64,000 bases of DNA from Rhodamnia argentea (taxonomy: Eukaryota > Streptophyta > Magnoliopsida > Myrtales > Myrtaceae), in assembly GCF_020921035.1 (NCBI RefSeq), contig NC_063154.1, positions 25,149,448-25,213,447 of the forward strand, read 5' to 3'. Below the pieces are notes generated by a model that saw nothing but the letters and a program-made list of their open reading frames with translations, had not been told where the DNA came from and made no database searches. The translations under genes and the position numbers were made by a program. Below are positions 23,369-34,689 of this stretch, in pieces (the stretch's first letter is position 1; every line of letters begins with the position of its first letter).

Positions 23369-25294
23369 CTACCAATAATCTAGGCAAGAACATGCGCCGT
23401 CTTTAAACCGGTGGAATCTACTCCCATCTCTCACTACTATTTCCTTCTGGAAGACCTGCGAGATCACCTTTGTCACCTCATGGCAATCCGCACAAACCCT
23501 CAAGTTCTTCACTATCCGAATGCAATCACCGTCTTTTGCAACTAACAATCCAAAAGCCATTGCCAACCTCTCGCTATGCACCTTGATTGCATTTTCCTTC
23601 TCTTCCTCCCCAATGTCATGCAAAACCGATGAAACGTCCGGTGAATACCCAGCTTCTGTGATTCGTGCTTCGATAATTTCAAGCATCCCATAAATTTCTG
23701 ACGAAAGTTCGTGCTGTCTATCCCCAGCAACAAATCTATGTACTATCCCCTGCGCTTCAATCAAGCTCCAACCAGCAACTTTATTGGCATTTCGCTCTGC
23801 CATTAGCCTTCGGACTCTAATTACATCTGCCCATTTGCTTGCCTTGGCATATATGTTTGATAGTTGCACATAATGCCCCTCATGGGTGGGATCCAAGTTT
23901 ACAAGTTTGCTCCCTATCTTTTCACCTAGCTCTACTAAGCCATGGACTTTACAGGCGCCAAGCAATGTTGCCCATAAGACCGGATCTGCTGAAACTTTCA
24001 TGTTTTCAATCAAATCAACAGCTTCATAAATGTGACCTGCACGACCTAGGAGATCGACCATGCATCCATAATGTTCCATCTCAGGTTCGATTCCATATTT
24101 CTCTGTCATCAACTTGTAATATTGCCTACCTTCCCTAACCAGACCTGAACGACTACAAGCGTTTAGGACCCCCACAAAAGTCACACTCGCTGGCTGGAGA
24201 CCTACAGATAAGAAGCCTTTGAAGAGGGCAAGAGCTTCCCTTCCAAGGCCATGGGAGGCCAATCCACAAATCATGGCGTTCCATGACCAAATGTTTTTTT
24301 GTGCCATTTGATCAAATACGAGTCTAGACAGTTCGATACTTCCGCATTTTGCATACATATCGACCAGAGCGGTCCCAAGAGAGACTGTAATTGGGAGATT
24401 TAACGAGCTTATGACTGAATGAATGAACCGACCGTGCTCAAGCAAGCCCAGTTGAGCCGAAGCCCAGAGCACTGTCACCAAGATGGCCTCATTAGGCATC
24501 AGACCACACTCTCTCATCTCCTTAAAACACTCTAATCCCCTTTCCAGCTGACCATTTTGAACGTAGCCAGAAATCAAAGCAGTCCAAGAAATAACATCTC
24601 TCTTAGGCATTTCATCAAAAAGTTGCTTAGCAACGTCAATCTGCCCATCTCCGGCGAATCCCGCCACCATCGAATTCCACGTGATGACGTCTCTGCAACC
24701 AGGGCGCTCGTTGAACAACCTCCTCGCAGCGCCCATTTCAGAGCAAGCGCAATACAGGTGAATCAAAGCATTCCTAACGTACAGATCCCCACAAAAACAC
24801 AGCTTCACAGCGTGAGCGTGGACTTGCCTCCCTTCAAGCAAACCCACGCCCTTCCCGCAAGCCTGCAGCACGAAAGTGAAGGTATGCTCGTTGGGGCTCA
24901 CCCCACGCCGCCGCATCGACGCGTAGACAGAGACGGACCCGAAAGGGAGATCGCTCCGGGCGAGGCATCGGATCACGTTATTGGAGGCGAAAACAGATGG
25001 GGGCTCGATGCTGCGGTAGAGGGAGAGGGGATAATCAAGATGGGTCGGCGAGGCGAGGGAGAGGCGGAGGAGGAGGTGGCCCAAGAGGCGGTTCTTGTTC
25101 TTGACGGCGGCGGCGGCATGGCCGGAGAGGACGATGATCCGAGCATGGGCTTGCTTGATCTGGGCGAGGGAGGGGCTTGGCGGGAGAGAGAGGGGAGAGA
25201 GCGGCGGTGGGCGAGACTGGGATGCACTGTGGACGCGCTTGAGGGGAGGGAAAGAGAGGAGTTCGAGTTTTGGTTTGCAGGCGGACAATAACAT
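23369..25294 (-). CDS. PLS-class pentatricopeptide repeat protein with E/E+ and DYW domains
   Basis: An intronless gene of 641 residues, the usual structure and length for this family. DYW-class PPR proteins bind organellar RNA through their repeats and act in C-to-U editing. Repeats include YVRNALIHLYCACSEMGAAR, DVITWNSMVAGFAGDGQ, DVISWTALISGYVQNGQLE and NIWSWNAMICGLASHG. The C-terminal DYW deaminase domain keeps HSER (His573, Glu575), CADCH (Cys601, Cys604), CSC (635-637) and the terminal DYW, so editing chemistry should be intact. The Ser/Pro/Leu-rich N-terminus could be an organelle transit peptide; plastid or mitochondrion cannot be told apart. The ATG at 25294 is the first in frame. A long antisense frame overlaps its 5' half but is compositional. 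The RNA target is unknown. Confidence 0.93.
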   Translation of the reverse strand: MLLSACKPKLELLSFPPLKRVHSASQSRPPPLSPLSLPPSPSLAQIKQAHARIIVLSGHAAAAVKNKNRLLGHLLLRLSLASPTHLDYPLSLYRSIEPPSVFASNNVIRCLARSDLPFGSVSVYASMRRRGVSPNEHTFTFVLQACGKGVGLLEGRQVHAHAVKLCFCGDLYVRNALIHLYCACSEMGAARRLFNERPGCRDVITWNSMVAGFAGDGQIDVAKQLFDEMPKRDVISWTALISGYVQNGQLERGLECFKEMRECGLMPNEAILVTVLWASAQLGLLEHGRFIHSVISSLNLPITVSLGTALVDMYAKCGSIELSRLVFDQMAQKNIWSWNAMICGLASHGLGREALALFKGFLSVGLQPASVTFVGVLNACSRSGLVREGRQYYKLMTEKYGIEPEMEHYGCMVDLLGRAGHIYEAVDLIENMKVSADPVLWATLLGACKVHGLVELGEKIGSKLVNLDPTHEGHYVQLSNIYAKASKWADVIRVRRLMAERNANKVAGWSLIEAQGIVHRFVAGDRQHELSSEIYGMLEIIEARITEAGYSPDVSSVLHDIGEEEKENAIKVHSERLAMAFGLLVAKDGDCIRIVKNLRVCADCHEVTKVISQVFQKEIVVRDGSRFHRFKDGACSCLDYW

Positions 25295-26195
25295 GTCCAA
25301 GCTCGAGAACCAGAAGGCGTTTGGTCTCTGAAAGTGAAGATGCAGCAGTCAGCACAAACCATAACAAACCATGAGAAAACGGGCAATTCAAATAATTACT
25401 TTTATGGCCAGTTAATCCTATTTAGACTCATTGGCTCCGTTAAGAAGTTATTAGATAGGTTAAAAGTTAATAATCTTGGGTAAAAACACTAATGGCCACT
25501 CGCCAAGTAAGTACGTTCTCATTTACTCCTTCCAAATGAAAAGGTAAAACAACCACCGGAAAAAAGTTTCTCACATCTATTAAAAGTTCATCGTTACCTA
25601 TTTATATTGTCAATCTCTCGTTCTTATCTGATGTTTTGTCCTATAATTGCTTGATCTTCATGTAATTTGATGTACATTTATTATTGTAAATGGGATAATC
25701 CCGATTCCTATTTAAGATCACTAAATTTTACCTGTATTCGCGATTTCATTCGATTTTAGTTTTGCAAACTCGACCTCCCCTCATGCAATCGTGAATCAAA
25801 TGTAGCTTCTCTTAAATATCGCACGAGTTAATGGCACATGTAGGCGATAGTTAAGTATATCATCATCATTGACCCCAAAAAAAAAATTGTTTATCATCAT
25901 CAATCAAAAGCCTCATCGAAGGAAATTATGGCCCTTTCAATTAAAATCTAAGGGAGTATTTCACTCTACATCACTATTCTGGTGATCTCGTTCCCGGCAA
26001 AAGCAGGATTCTTGGTGCTATCGGAGATGGAAACACATTTTCTATACTCAGTCATCAGCCTACAAAATTTCACTTCAACATATTCGATCCCTGAATTTAA
26101 CTCCAACATCCACAATCCGCTCGGCATTATGCATTCACCCAGCCTAGGAACAGCATGGAGGATACACGTACCGTCGGATGATCAAAATGGCAGGG
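25295..26195. other. intergenic region between PPR and FRS11-like genes
   Basis: AT-rich, with no supported gene. It contains the PPR promoter on its left side and the 3' flank of the FRS11-like gene on its right. Confidence 0.5.
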
Positions 26196-29100
26196 TCAAA
26201 AGTTCCTATGAATGGAAGAAGCGTCTCTTACAACCGGGGAAGACACCGGCTGCTCTCTGATACGCGATAAGAGGATGGAAACTTGCTCAGTTGCAATGTC
26301 TAGCCTCTCCTTGGACTTGGCTGACTCTGATACGAGATTCGATACCATGCTCTGGAGTAACTGTATTCTTTCTGAGTGATTGCTTGAAGCATTATGAAGG
26401 GGCTTCGACGAAGACGTACTGATCTTCCGCCATCGGAGGGGTAGATACTTATCGGGTATTTGGAAACAATTCCCAGTGGAGAGGACTCGAAGCGCATGGC
26501 GGCATAGGATTCCAGAAAACTCGAATAGATGGCAACTGCAACTTATGATGCCATCCCGAGGGATCCAATAAACCCTACGCCCTCCCTCGAGTTTCGTGTG
26601 GTGCCTCACAAGGAAACCGTCTTCCATTTGGAAGGATGCATAGTGGGCTGCCAAGACAAGTTGTTCTTGGAGCTTAGAGAAAGCAAATGGAGTGAGGACT
26701 GTCGCGGCATGGGATTCCATGGGCGCTCCCGTCTTTAAGGAGATGTTTTGGAGATTTTGTTGCATTGTTTGCTGCTCTCCTGCTTGATCTTTAAAATCGA
26801 CTGCAACAGCCACCTACGTCAACAAGCTCCAAGGTTCAGTCAACAGAGAGAAAATAGATTAATGCCATGAACCCTGTCTTAGGAAAGAACAAACAGGTCA
26901 TAAGTCAGCACTGAGGATGAATTACACACATTCCAACTAGCAAAAGATTGTTTGTACACGAATGTGGAGGTACGGATGGAAGTATTAACAGGTGAGAACA
27001 AGTTCTCGTTTCCAGCCTGTTTGGCTCAAGGAGAGAACTAAATTTGGGACTCAAGAACTTCAATTCCCTCCAATAATGCACACTGCCTTTCTTTTCGAAT
27101 ATGAGGTCCCTGAAATAATCAGAAACTACAGCACTACGCTCTCACAAACTTAAAACTCAACACAGAACTAAGAGATGAAAGTGCAACACGCTCAGACACA
27201 GCCCAAAATTATAATGTTTTCAGCTCTACCATCTCGCACATAACCGTCAAAAGTTCCCACTAGGCTGCCCAGCCTGTTATAGTCTCCATAATCTGAATAG
27301 CCCTACTCACCCAGCGAAATCAAGACCGAGACATCAATACATGTTCAATATCTACGTAATGCTTAACCTAATTGATGGAAGGACCTGATTATAAAGTTAA
27401 ATTAACAGTGATGATTAAGGGCCTATGGTATCCTGACAGAGAGACAAAAGAAAAGCAGCCCAGAAATGTTCTCTCAGTTCTCTTCCAAAAGGTAACCAGC
27501 GATGGCCATGCAGAATTTTAGACCAAACAGCTAGAAAACATAAAACAGAAATCTAACAGTTAAAGCCACAATAATTAAATAATGTAAACAAAATAAGACG
27601 TACCTGCTCAACAAAATGTGCAAGACGGGTTTGTGCACTCAGAAAACGTTGGATAAAGGAATTAATGGACTTTGACTGGCCAGCGGAAGTCATTCCAGCA
27701 AAAAAGTAGCTTCTCGAGTATGGTAATGCCCAATATGATCTCAGGGCAAACAGATTAATAATGTGCCTGTTTGAGTGCAGTCCAAAAAAATTTTGCATTT
27801 CCTTCCACCCTATTTCGAATTCCTCTATTGATTCCACATTATAGAGTCGATAAAACTCAGACTTCCACTCGTTATAACGCTCTCCCAGAACAGCATTGAA
27901 CCAAGAGGGGAACTTCGACACGATCATCCAGATGCAAAGTGCATGTTTAGTTGTTTCCATTTCCATAGATATCGCTTCTTTCAGGCACATATTCTGGTCA
28001 GTAAGAATTGTTTGGGGTGGTTTTCCATTCATAAACCCCAAGAAGACCTTCACAAGCAAGAGAGAGAAATTAAAACATTGAACTATTTATTGGAGGAACT
28101 GGAGCCCAAAATAGGACATACACTCCAATTCCAGAAAGAATGGAAAGAATAAGTGAAAAAACAGGATAGGTAATAACTCGTACATCTACACCAGCACGAC
28201 AAATGTGCTTCCAATCAGCCTACCATGACATTTAAAATGTCAATTATGGAGCAATAGTATTTCTTATACAGAGAGAACTATTCGTTGATTGTTTTAATTA
28301 CCTTTAATGCCCATGAATAAGACCTCAAATTCTCCTCCCTCATAAGTACACAACCAAAGAAACAGGGCATACCATAATTGTTGATCCCAACCCACAAACC
28401 AAGCGGCATATCAAATGCAGTCAGCCTGTGTGTCGTGTCAAATACAACAGCATCACCAAAAATTTCATATGATTGTATGGACGATGCATACGACCACGCA
28501 ATATTTTCCAATCTGTGGTTCGAATCAAGTGTGTACTCGAACCTGAAATTAGGGTCCTTTTCCTTTATATTTCTGCACATTCTTAATAAATCTATACTTT
28601 CATCTTCAGGGTCTATCTTCCGAAATGATTGGAGTAAGTTCCTAACATCCTTCTCAGTGAAAGGCAAGTATCCTGGTTCCACACACTTCTCGAGTTCCAT
28701 CAGCCGCATCATCTGCTGGACTGAGATACCTGTCTTGGCAAACATAAGAATCCTGCTCTTGTCCGTGTCAGATATTGTTCGGTAAGCAGGTAGGAAACGA
28801 ACTTGGTTTGGCTCTAGTAGTTCGTGATTATGATGGTTTACAAAACCAGTGACGCGCCATTCCGGAGCACCTAAATCCGTTGACTTGCTTATTCGCATGT
28901 ATGCCTGGCATCCACACCGAGAGGATTTTCTGTTTCTTTGAGGTTTACTTTCCTTAGTTGCTTTGACAGGCGTGTTTCCAGCACGGTGGCAAACAAAGTA
29001 TCGCCTAGTGAGCCCTTTACCGACTCCTTCTTTTCCTTCGGTACGGTGACGACGGATCGAAAAGCCACACCGTTTAGCAAATTCACTGTAAAACTCATAG

Positions 29101-29279
29101 GCAGCATCATGAGTATCGAATCTCTGCCCAATGTACGGGACAGTCTCGTTAGCGCTTTCCAGGGAGAGCCTTGTTTCATCAAGAGACTCTTCGGCACTGC
29201 TGTTGTCATCTAAAGAGAAAGAATGCCGGTCAGACGGATCATCATAAGCCACTAACATCTGTCCAGTCCCCATCGACAT
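26196..29279 (-). CDS. FRS11: FAR1-related sequence 11-like protein (FHY3/FAR1 family)
   Basis: Exons are 29279-28302, 28047-27604 and 26813-26196, with GT-AG junctions in phase 0, giving 679 residues against about 680 for Arabidopsis FRS11. The family consists of transcription regulators derived from MULE transposases. In order: an acidic N-terminus, the FAR1 DNA-binding zinc finger (about 50-155, FYSEFAKRCGFSIRRHRTEG, CGCQAYMRI, NHHNHELL), the MULE transposase-derived core (about 265-420, AVVFDTTHRLTAFDMPLG, DQNMCLKEAI, ALCIWMIVSKFPSWF) and a SWIM zinc finger (Cys566, Cys568, Cys578, His580). The C-terminus has SKERLDIATEQVSILLSRI, probably helical. The best match I can recall is FRS11 rather than FHY3/FAR1. 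FAR1-family members act in light and developmental signalling; the role of FRS11 itself is poorly known. Confidence 0.93.
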
Positions 29280-30158
29280 ACTCCTCTCTTCCAGGAAAAT
29301 GTTTCTGAGGATCAGATCCCAAGTCCGATCATATCGTTCCTTTCAGGACAACACGGGTCAACTAACTCTGATGACAAGCAACAAATACCCCTGAAAAGAG
29401 AAATAGCTACCGGTTGGTGCACTGAGATATGGTTCCAAAACATAATCTATAGACCGAAGACTGCTTTCAACTAATCAAATGGAATAAGCCCTTCACCTGT
29501 TCCCAAACGATAAGCCCTCCACAAATTTTCAAGTCAAAGAACACATAGAGACATCACAGTTCATGAACCTCCTTTCTTCAACACCAGATCAAAAGAAACC
29601 AAATTGCAAACACATTGCCTCATCATTTTTCAATCTTGAACCAAAAGAAAAACAAAAACGTGAACAGCTTCCCCATTCATCTGCATTACACGAAGTTTGC
29701 ACATTGAACCCACATTTGCCCACTTCACTTCAAATCCGAATCGAGAACTCCTCCCCCTACTCGACACAATCCTAAACACGGTCGCTCTCAAGAAACCCAC
29801 GACCCTAAACAAGATTTTTCTCGCCTGCAATTCGCTACAGGTAGATTTTCCGAAGAAGTAAAGCACGGGACGATCGTAAATGCGGATAAGAGACGGAGAA
29901 GGGAGGGAGGTTACCGTTGAATTTTTTGAGGTCGGAGGAGCAGGGGAAAAAATTGAAATCCTTCTTCTTGAGGGAGGAACCCTAATCTGCGCAGGTAAGT
30001 GACGCGGACCCGTCTCGGATGGTCGCTATCGTGCGCCTTGTGTTGATGTCACGCCGCCCTTGCTCCCAAACTGAGCCGCTCGACCCGGAGCAGGGACGTA
30101 CAAGCTCCACAACCAAACACGAGATCCGAAACAGACCGACCGGAAAGATAAAGGCATC
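29280..30158 (-). other. 5' leader and promoter region of the FRS11-like gene
   Basis: A likely 5' untranslated exon lies near 29930-30000, where CT-rich sequence on the coding strand is followed on the transcript by a donor-like GGTAACC at about 29912. An intron would then run to just before the start codon. No separate gene is supported; short frames on both strands near 29563-29866 overlap each other. Confidence 0.35.
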
Positions 30159-30167
30159 AAGTAACGT

Positions 30168-32276
30168 GGCCCTAATTTCCTAAAAAATCTCTCAATTTTA
30201 GGTTTAGTTCAAAATACACCCCTAACCTTTTTTTGCCTCAGAAAAAATGTCAAACTTTAAGTTTAGTCTCAAATCTGCCCGAACTTTTTTTTCCCTAAAA
30301 AAAAACCTCGAACTTTAAGTCTAGTCTCATATCTACCCAAAAATAAATATCAAAGAAAATAATTACTAATTTTTACTCTAATATCAAATCTTCCCCCAAT
30401 AGCTATCCGATATCCTGTAATAGTTTTATTTTGGAGAATTTCAATAATTTTTATTGGGTGAATTTGTTATCCACGTGAAAATGCCACATCGATCCATACC
30501 TATCGTCCTATTATTTTGATGATGTGGATTTTTTTTTTTCAATTTGAAAATGTTATGTCAAGTTGGGACTGGACCATGGGTTAAATTTAAGAATAGGTTG
30601 ACAAGTTTGTTATTTTTTTACAAAATAAATTTTGTGGCAGGTTTGGGACTAGAACTAAAGTTGTTAGTTTTTCCCGAGACAAAAAATAATTTGGGAGAAA
30701 ATCTGGGACTAGACTAAAGTAGGGTTTTTTTCCAATTTATTTTTTTAAAATAAATATTTACAAAATTATTTTTTAAAAATAAATATTTATGATTTTGGGC
30801 CTCCCTCGGCAGGTTGGGCTGCGAGCGAGGCTCACTCGGCAGTTCAACCGCCGAGTAAGGTGGGGTTGGGCCCACCCAGTACTGGCGGTTATTGGCCGCC
30901 GAGCGACCCACTTGCTCGGCTAGATCCTGCGCCGAGCGGCCCATTTTTTTTAATTTTATTTTTTAAATAATTTTAATTATTTATACTTATAATATTTAGT
31001 TTATTTCATATATTTTTAACATGTTTATATTTATTTTATTTATAAAAGGCCTAAATCGATAAATATTTATTTTTAAAAAATAATTTTGTAAATATTTATT
31101 TTTAAAAAATTATTTTGGAAAAAAACCGAAAATCAAGCAAACGAATTAAAAACCGCATGGAAAGATTAAAAACCGCAACAAAAGAGTGGGAACGAGTAAA
31201 AAAATGGGAAAACTTTGAAAGAGCATATCTCATCGCTCGGGCGTCCGTTTGGGACGAATTTTTTTTTTATTTCACGTAATTTTTCGAGACGAATCCATTG
31301 CAAACAGCCATAGGCGGTTTGGCCTGGCTTTTTCCCCCAAAAATGCCATTTTCCTTGTCAATTTTGCATTTTCTCCCTCCGGTGCCATTTCTCGATATCG
31401 AACGAACCCTCCTTTCCCTCTTTCCTCTTTCAATCTTTCCATGCTAGACTCATTAAATCACGTCTTTTGTAGTGGGAAAGGGGTCTAGGCAGTTTTTCAT
31501 GTCCAAATTAAAGAGGAAAGAGGGAAAGGAGGGTTCGTTCGATATCGAGAAGTGGCACCAGAGGGAGAAAATGCAAAATTAACAAGTAAAACGGCGTTTT
31601 TTGGGGAAAAAGCCAGGCCAAACCGCCTACGGCTGTTTGCAATGGATCTGTCTCGAAAAATTACATGAAATCAAAAAAAAGTTCGTCTCAAACGGATGCC
31701 CGAATGATGAGATATGCCCTTCCAAAGTTTTGCCTTTTCTTTATTCGTTTTCACTCTTTTGCTGCGGTTTTTAATCTTTCCATGCGGTTTTTAACTCTTT
31801 TGTTGCGGTTTCCCATATATCTATTACTGCGGTTTCCAATATATTCCTGCGGCTATATTACATTATATCACAACATTATTTATTAATTATATATCTTAAT
31901 AAATATTTACATTAATTATTGCTAATAATGTTATAAATATAAGTTTCACGAGAAAAAAAATTATAAATAAAATAAATATTCTAAGTATCAATAATTAAAA
32001 AAATACGAAATTAAAAAAAAAAAAAAGATTGTGGGCCGGATTTGTGCCTTGCTCGGCAGTGGGCCTGCCGAGTGGGCCTCGCTCGGCAATCCACCCACCG
32101 AGCGAGGCCCAAATCAGTAAATATTTATTTTTAAAAAATAATTTTGTAAATATTTATTTAAAAAAAATTATTTTGGAAAAAAACCCACTAAAGTTTGGGG
32201 TTGTTTCTAAGACCAAAAAAAGGGGGCATATTTGAGCCTGAGCCCAAAGTTGAGGATTTTTACAGGGAATTGGGCC
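30168..32276. mobile_element. foldback Mutator-like element (2.1 kb)
   Basis: The ends GGCCCTAATTTCC and, reversed, GGCCCAATTCCC are inverted. The 9 bp on either side, aagtaacgt (30159-30167) and aagtaaaat (32277-32285), agree at seven positions, suggesting a decayed Mutator target duplication. Almost the whole element folds back on itself: AT-rich arms, then CTCGGC-rich blocks (30800-30945 and 32045-32110), then the core hairpin described separately. No transposase is visible. Confidence 0.6.
31160..31770. repeat. long near-perfect inverted repeat (hairpin core of the foldback element)
   Basis: The arms at about 31160-31440 and 31510-31770 are near-identical in reverse complement, for example catatctcat at 31221 facing atgagatatg at 31708, and gatatcgaacgaaccctcc facing ggagggttcgttcgatatc. 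The loop of about 70 bp lies between them. A transcript through it would form a double-stranded stem of about 250 bp. Confidence 0.85.
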
Positions 32277-32285
32277 AAGTAAAAT

Positions 32286-33059
32286 GTATGTACTTTTTAT
32301 CAAATTAATCGATTTTTTTTTTGGGTCTGAAAAGTATATGACTTTTAATTACTACAATCCGTTTTGGAAGCTGACTCGTTATTTCATACCACTCTATTTA
32401 AGGAAAAAGTAAAAATAAAAATAAAAAACCTATTGCAAACTCGTAAAAATTCAAATCAAATGAAAATAATATAAGTACTATCATGTATAGCCGAATTAAC
32501 TTCACTTAACATTTATTGTGAAACATGAAGAATTTTTCTATCATATAACTGTTATTTAGTTCAATTTGAAGCAGTAAATTTCATTATATAATAAGATATT
32601 TGCAATTAAATTGGAGACTTTAATAGTATTTCTCAAGTTCTTTACTAATTTTTATTTTGTAGATGAAAGATTCATCTCATCAAAGTTAAACGCACAAAAT
32701 CTTCTAAGAGCTCTTTTACTACTCAGAAAAAATTTTGAATTTTTATTTGGTAAAGAAAGAGTCCTCTCATTAAATTACCAATGTAGTTATATGAGATTGT
32801 ATTAAATCACTCGTCAGAATAGATAAATATATAATAAGTACACTAAGAACTCTTCATATTACGACAAAAAGAAAAAACTCTTCATATTACTAAAGTAAGC
32901 ATGTATGAATTGGCAACTACTAATACGAAAATTTAATTAATTAGGAAAAAACGAAGAGATAGAGAGCTAAAAGAGGATATTGGATCCTTACCAAAAAAAA
33001 AGAAAAAGAAAGAGGATATTGGATTATCTTGTAAGCTCTTTAACATCCAACAATAAGCA
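32286..33059. other. AT-rich intergenic DNA
   Basis: Very AT-rich sequence with no supported gene. The open frame at 32611-32805 is short and shows no family features. Confidence 0.5.
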
Positions 33060-33141
33060 TTACTATTACTACTACTACTACTACTACTATTATTATTATT
33101 ATTATTATTATTATTGTTGTTGTTGTTGTTGTTGTTGTTGT
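33060..33141. repeat. compound trinucleotide microsatellite (TAC)n(TAT)n(TTG)n
   Basis: Three successive trinucleotide runs grade into each other over about 80 bp. A second TTG run lies at 33530-33554, on the other side of the adjacent element. The poly-Asn/Ser frame read from the minus strand is an artefact of the repeat. Confidence 0.9.
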
Positions 33142-33149
33142 TTTTACTA

Positions 33150-33530
33150 GGGTTAATACCATGAAAAATCAAAAACTGGTATAGCCGTGAAAAATTTACC
33201 CTCATTTAGTTTTTGTTAAATTTTATCGTCAAATTACTGAGTTGGATGATACGTGGTAGTTGAGTGATGTACCAGTTTGAGGTTTTTACCCTCAATTTAT
33301 CAAATATATATCAATGTGGGATTTTTCATGGTATTAACCCAATTTAATGAAAACTAACGGAGGGTAAACTTGTCACATGTGAACCAATTTAAGGTTTTTG
33401 ATAATAAAAAAATTAATTTATGATAAATTTGTCACATGTATACTAGCTTGGGTTTTTACTGGTCAAAAAATAGGTTTGGGATAAATTTTGTCACAAGTAT
33501 ATTGATTTGAAGTTTTTTCGTGATGTTAAC
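33150..33530. mobile_element. Mutator-like MITE, same family as the element at 51006
   Basis: The left end GGGTTAATACCATGAAAAA and the right end near 33530 (cgtgatgttaac) match the ends of the 51006-51435 element, as does the interior (gttaaattttatcgtcaaat tactgag). An extra internal copy of the end, in inverted orientation, finishes at 33340, so the element may be composite or rearranged. It sits between two TTG runs. No clear target duplication was found. Confidence 0.6.
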
Positions 33531-33820
33531 TTTGTTGTTGTTGTTGTTGTTGTTAAAAGATGGCACAAACGGATAAGAAACCACTCGATCATCGAACTTA
33601 CTCAAATCAGAAAGCTAGTCGGATCATCTTTCCTCTTCGGTCTCCAGCACATTTCAACGTGCTTCTATGCATGTGAGCTTATGAGGTGCTCATTCTCTCT
33701 ATATTTTCGCTCAATCGGTCTTGTCAATGGAGAAGGTCGCTGGTGGCGGTTCGTAGAGCGAAAGGAGTCGAATCGCTGAAGAAATGGGAGAGAGAAGAGA
33801 TTTGAAGTGAATATTATTTC

Positions 33821-34679
33821 AAATAAAGGCTCGAGATACTCTCATTATTTCAAAGAAAAGTCTCACTAAGGACATTTTCGTCATTTGGTTTTTTCTTTTC
33901 TTCCTTCGTTTTTTTCCATACCTTTTCTTCCTCACTCGATGGGCACGACCATCATCGGAGTCACCTACGATGGCAGCGGCGTCCTTAGTGCCGAGTCTCG
34001 AACCAGCACCGGTAAAACTCACTGATTCCTGTTCTGTATGGGGGGAGGGAGTTCCTAGGGTCTCTCGATTTTCTTTGTTCTGTTACCAGAGGAAAAGTTA
34101 ATCGAGAGAGTTAATTTCTAAACAAGTGTGTCCCTGTGAGTCTATCTGTGTCGAAACTCCAGAGACGTAAAGAATGAAAACGATCAAGGGGAAGAAGGCA
34201 CTTGTGAGATCATCCGAGAGAGAAAATCCGGAGAGGAGAATGTGTTGCTTTCTTTCTCCGCCGAGTGAGGAAGAACGCATGTCTATGGTAGTCCGGTGCC
34301 ACCTGGTGACGGTAGTGGCGAGCCTCAACGGAGCTGAAAGGAGTAGTGATGGCGTTGTCGGCCGATCGGAGCTCGTCGATCTCTGCTCTTTCATCCGCCT
34401 GACCAAGGGCTTTCTTTCGTTGTTTCAAACAGCGTAACCTTTGGATTCTGCTTGGCAAACGGATAAATGGCGAAGAGTGGAAAAGGACAAAGGAAGAAAG
34501 AAAGTAAGAAAAAAAAACGAAAAAAATAGAAAAAGAGAAAAAAAAAAAAAAGGCAAATGACCAAAATGCCCTTGGTCATGTCCTTTTTTGAACAAAGAGA
34601 AGACTTCAAGTTTTTATTTGAAATAAAGTCCATTTCAGATCTTTATTTAAAAATATGAGGGTACTTCGAACCTTTATTT
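33821..34679. mobile_element. TIR element with captured gene fragment (Pack-MULE-like)
   Basis: The left end AAATAAAGGCTCGAGATACTC and the right end, read in reverse as AAATAAAGGTTCGAAGTACCC, form inverted repeats. The similarity continues inward (ggacattttcgtcatttgg facing a gggcattttggtcatttgcc on the other strand). Flanking 9-mers tattatttc and taatttttc agree at seven of nine positions. The interior carries a proteasome beta-1 exon and further gene-like sequence (34170-34460) whose origin I do not recognise. Confidence 0.5.
33930..34011 (+). pseudogene. PBA1: fragment of 20S proteasome subunit beta type-6 (PBA1) exon 1
   Basis: The frame [28 protein letters not shown] is split here only for length; it matches the N-terminal region of plant beta-1 proteasome subunits, including the autocatalytic Gly-Thr-Thr site. 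It ends at a splice-donor-like G|gtaaaa at 34011-34012, as the first PBA1 exon would. The normal start codon and preceding residues are missing and nothing downstream to 35 kb continues the protein. Gly-to-Ser and Asp-to-Glu changes follow VL. It is a captured fragment, not a working gene. Confidence 0.7.
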
Positions 34680-34689
34680 TAATTTTTCT

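Noticed and set aside
24557..25291. 244-residue plus-strand open frame antisense to the PPR gene
   Set aside because: It exactly shadows the 5' half of an intact PPR-DYW gene, has a biased Arg/Glu/Gly-rich composition and no domain. The sense frame has clear repeats and a complete DYW domain.
31160..31770. possible microRNA precursor
   Set aside because: The stem is far longer and more perfect than a plant miRNA hairpin and belongs to a foldback transposon; a small-RNA source is possible, a conventional MIR gene is not supported.
32933..33205. minus-strand frame with a long run of Asn and Ser
   Set aside because: Direct translation of the trinucleotide microsatellite; no flanking coding signal.
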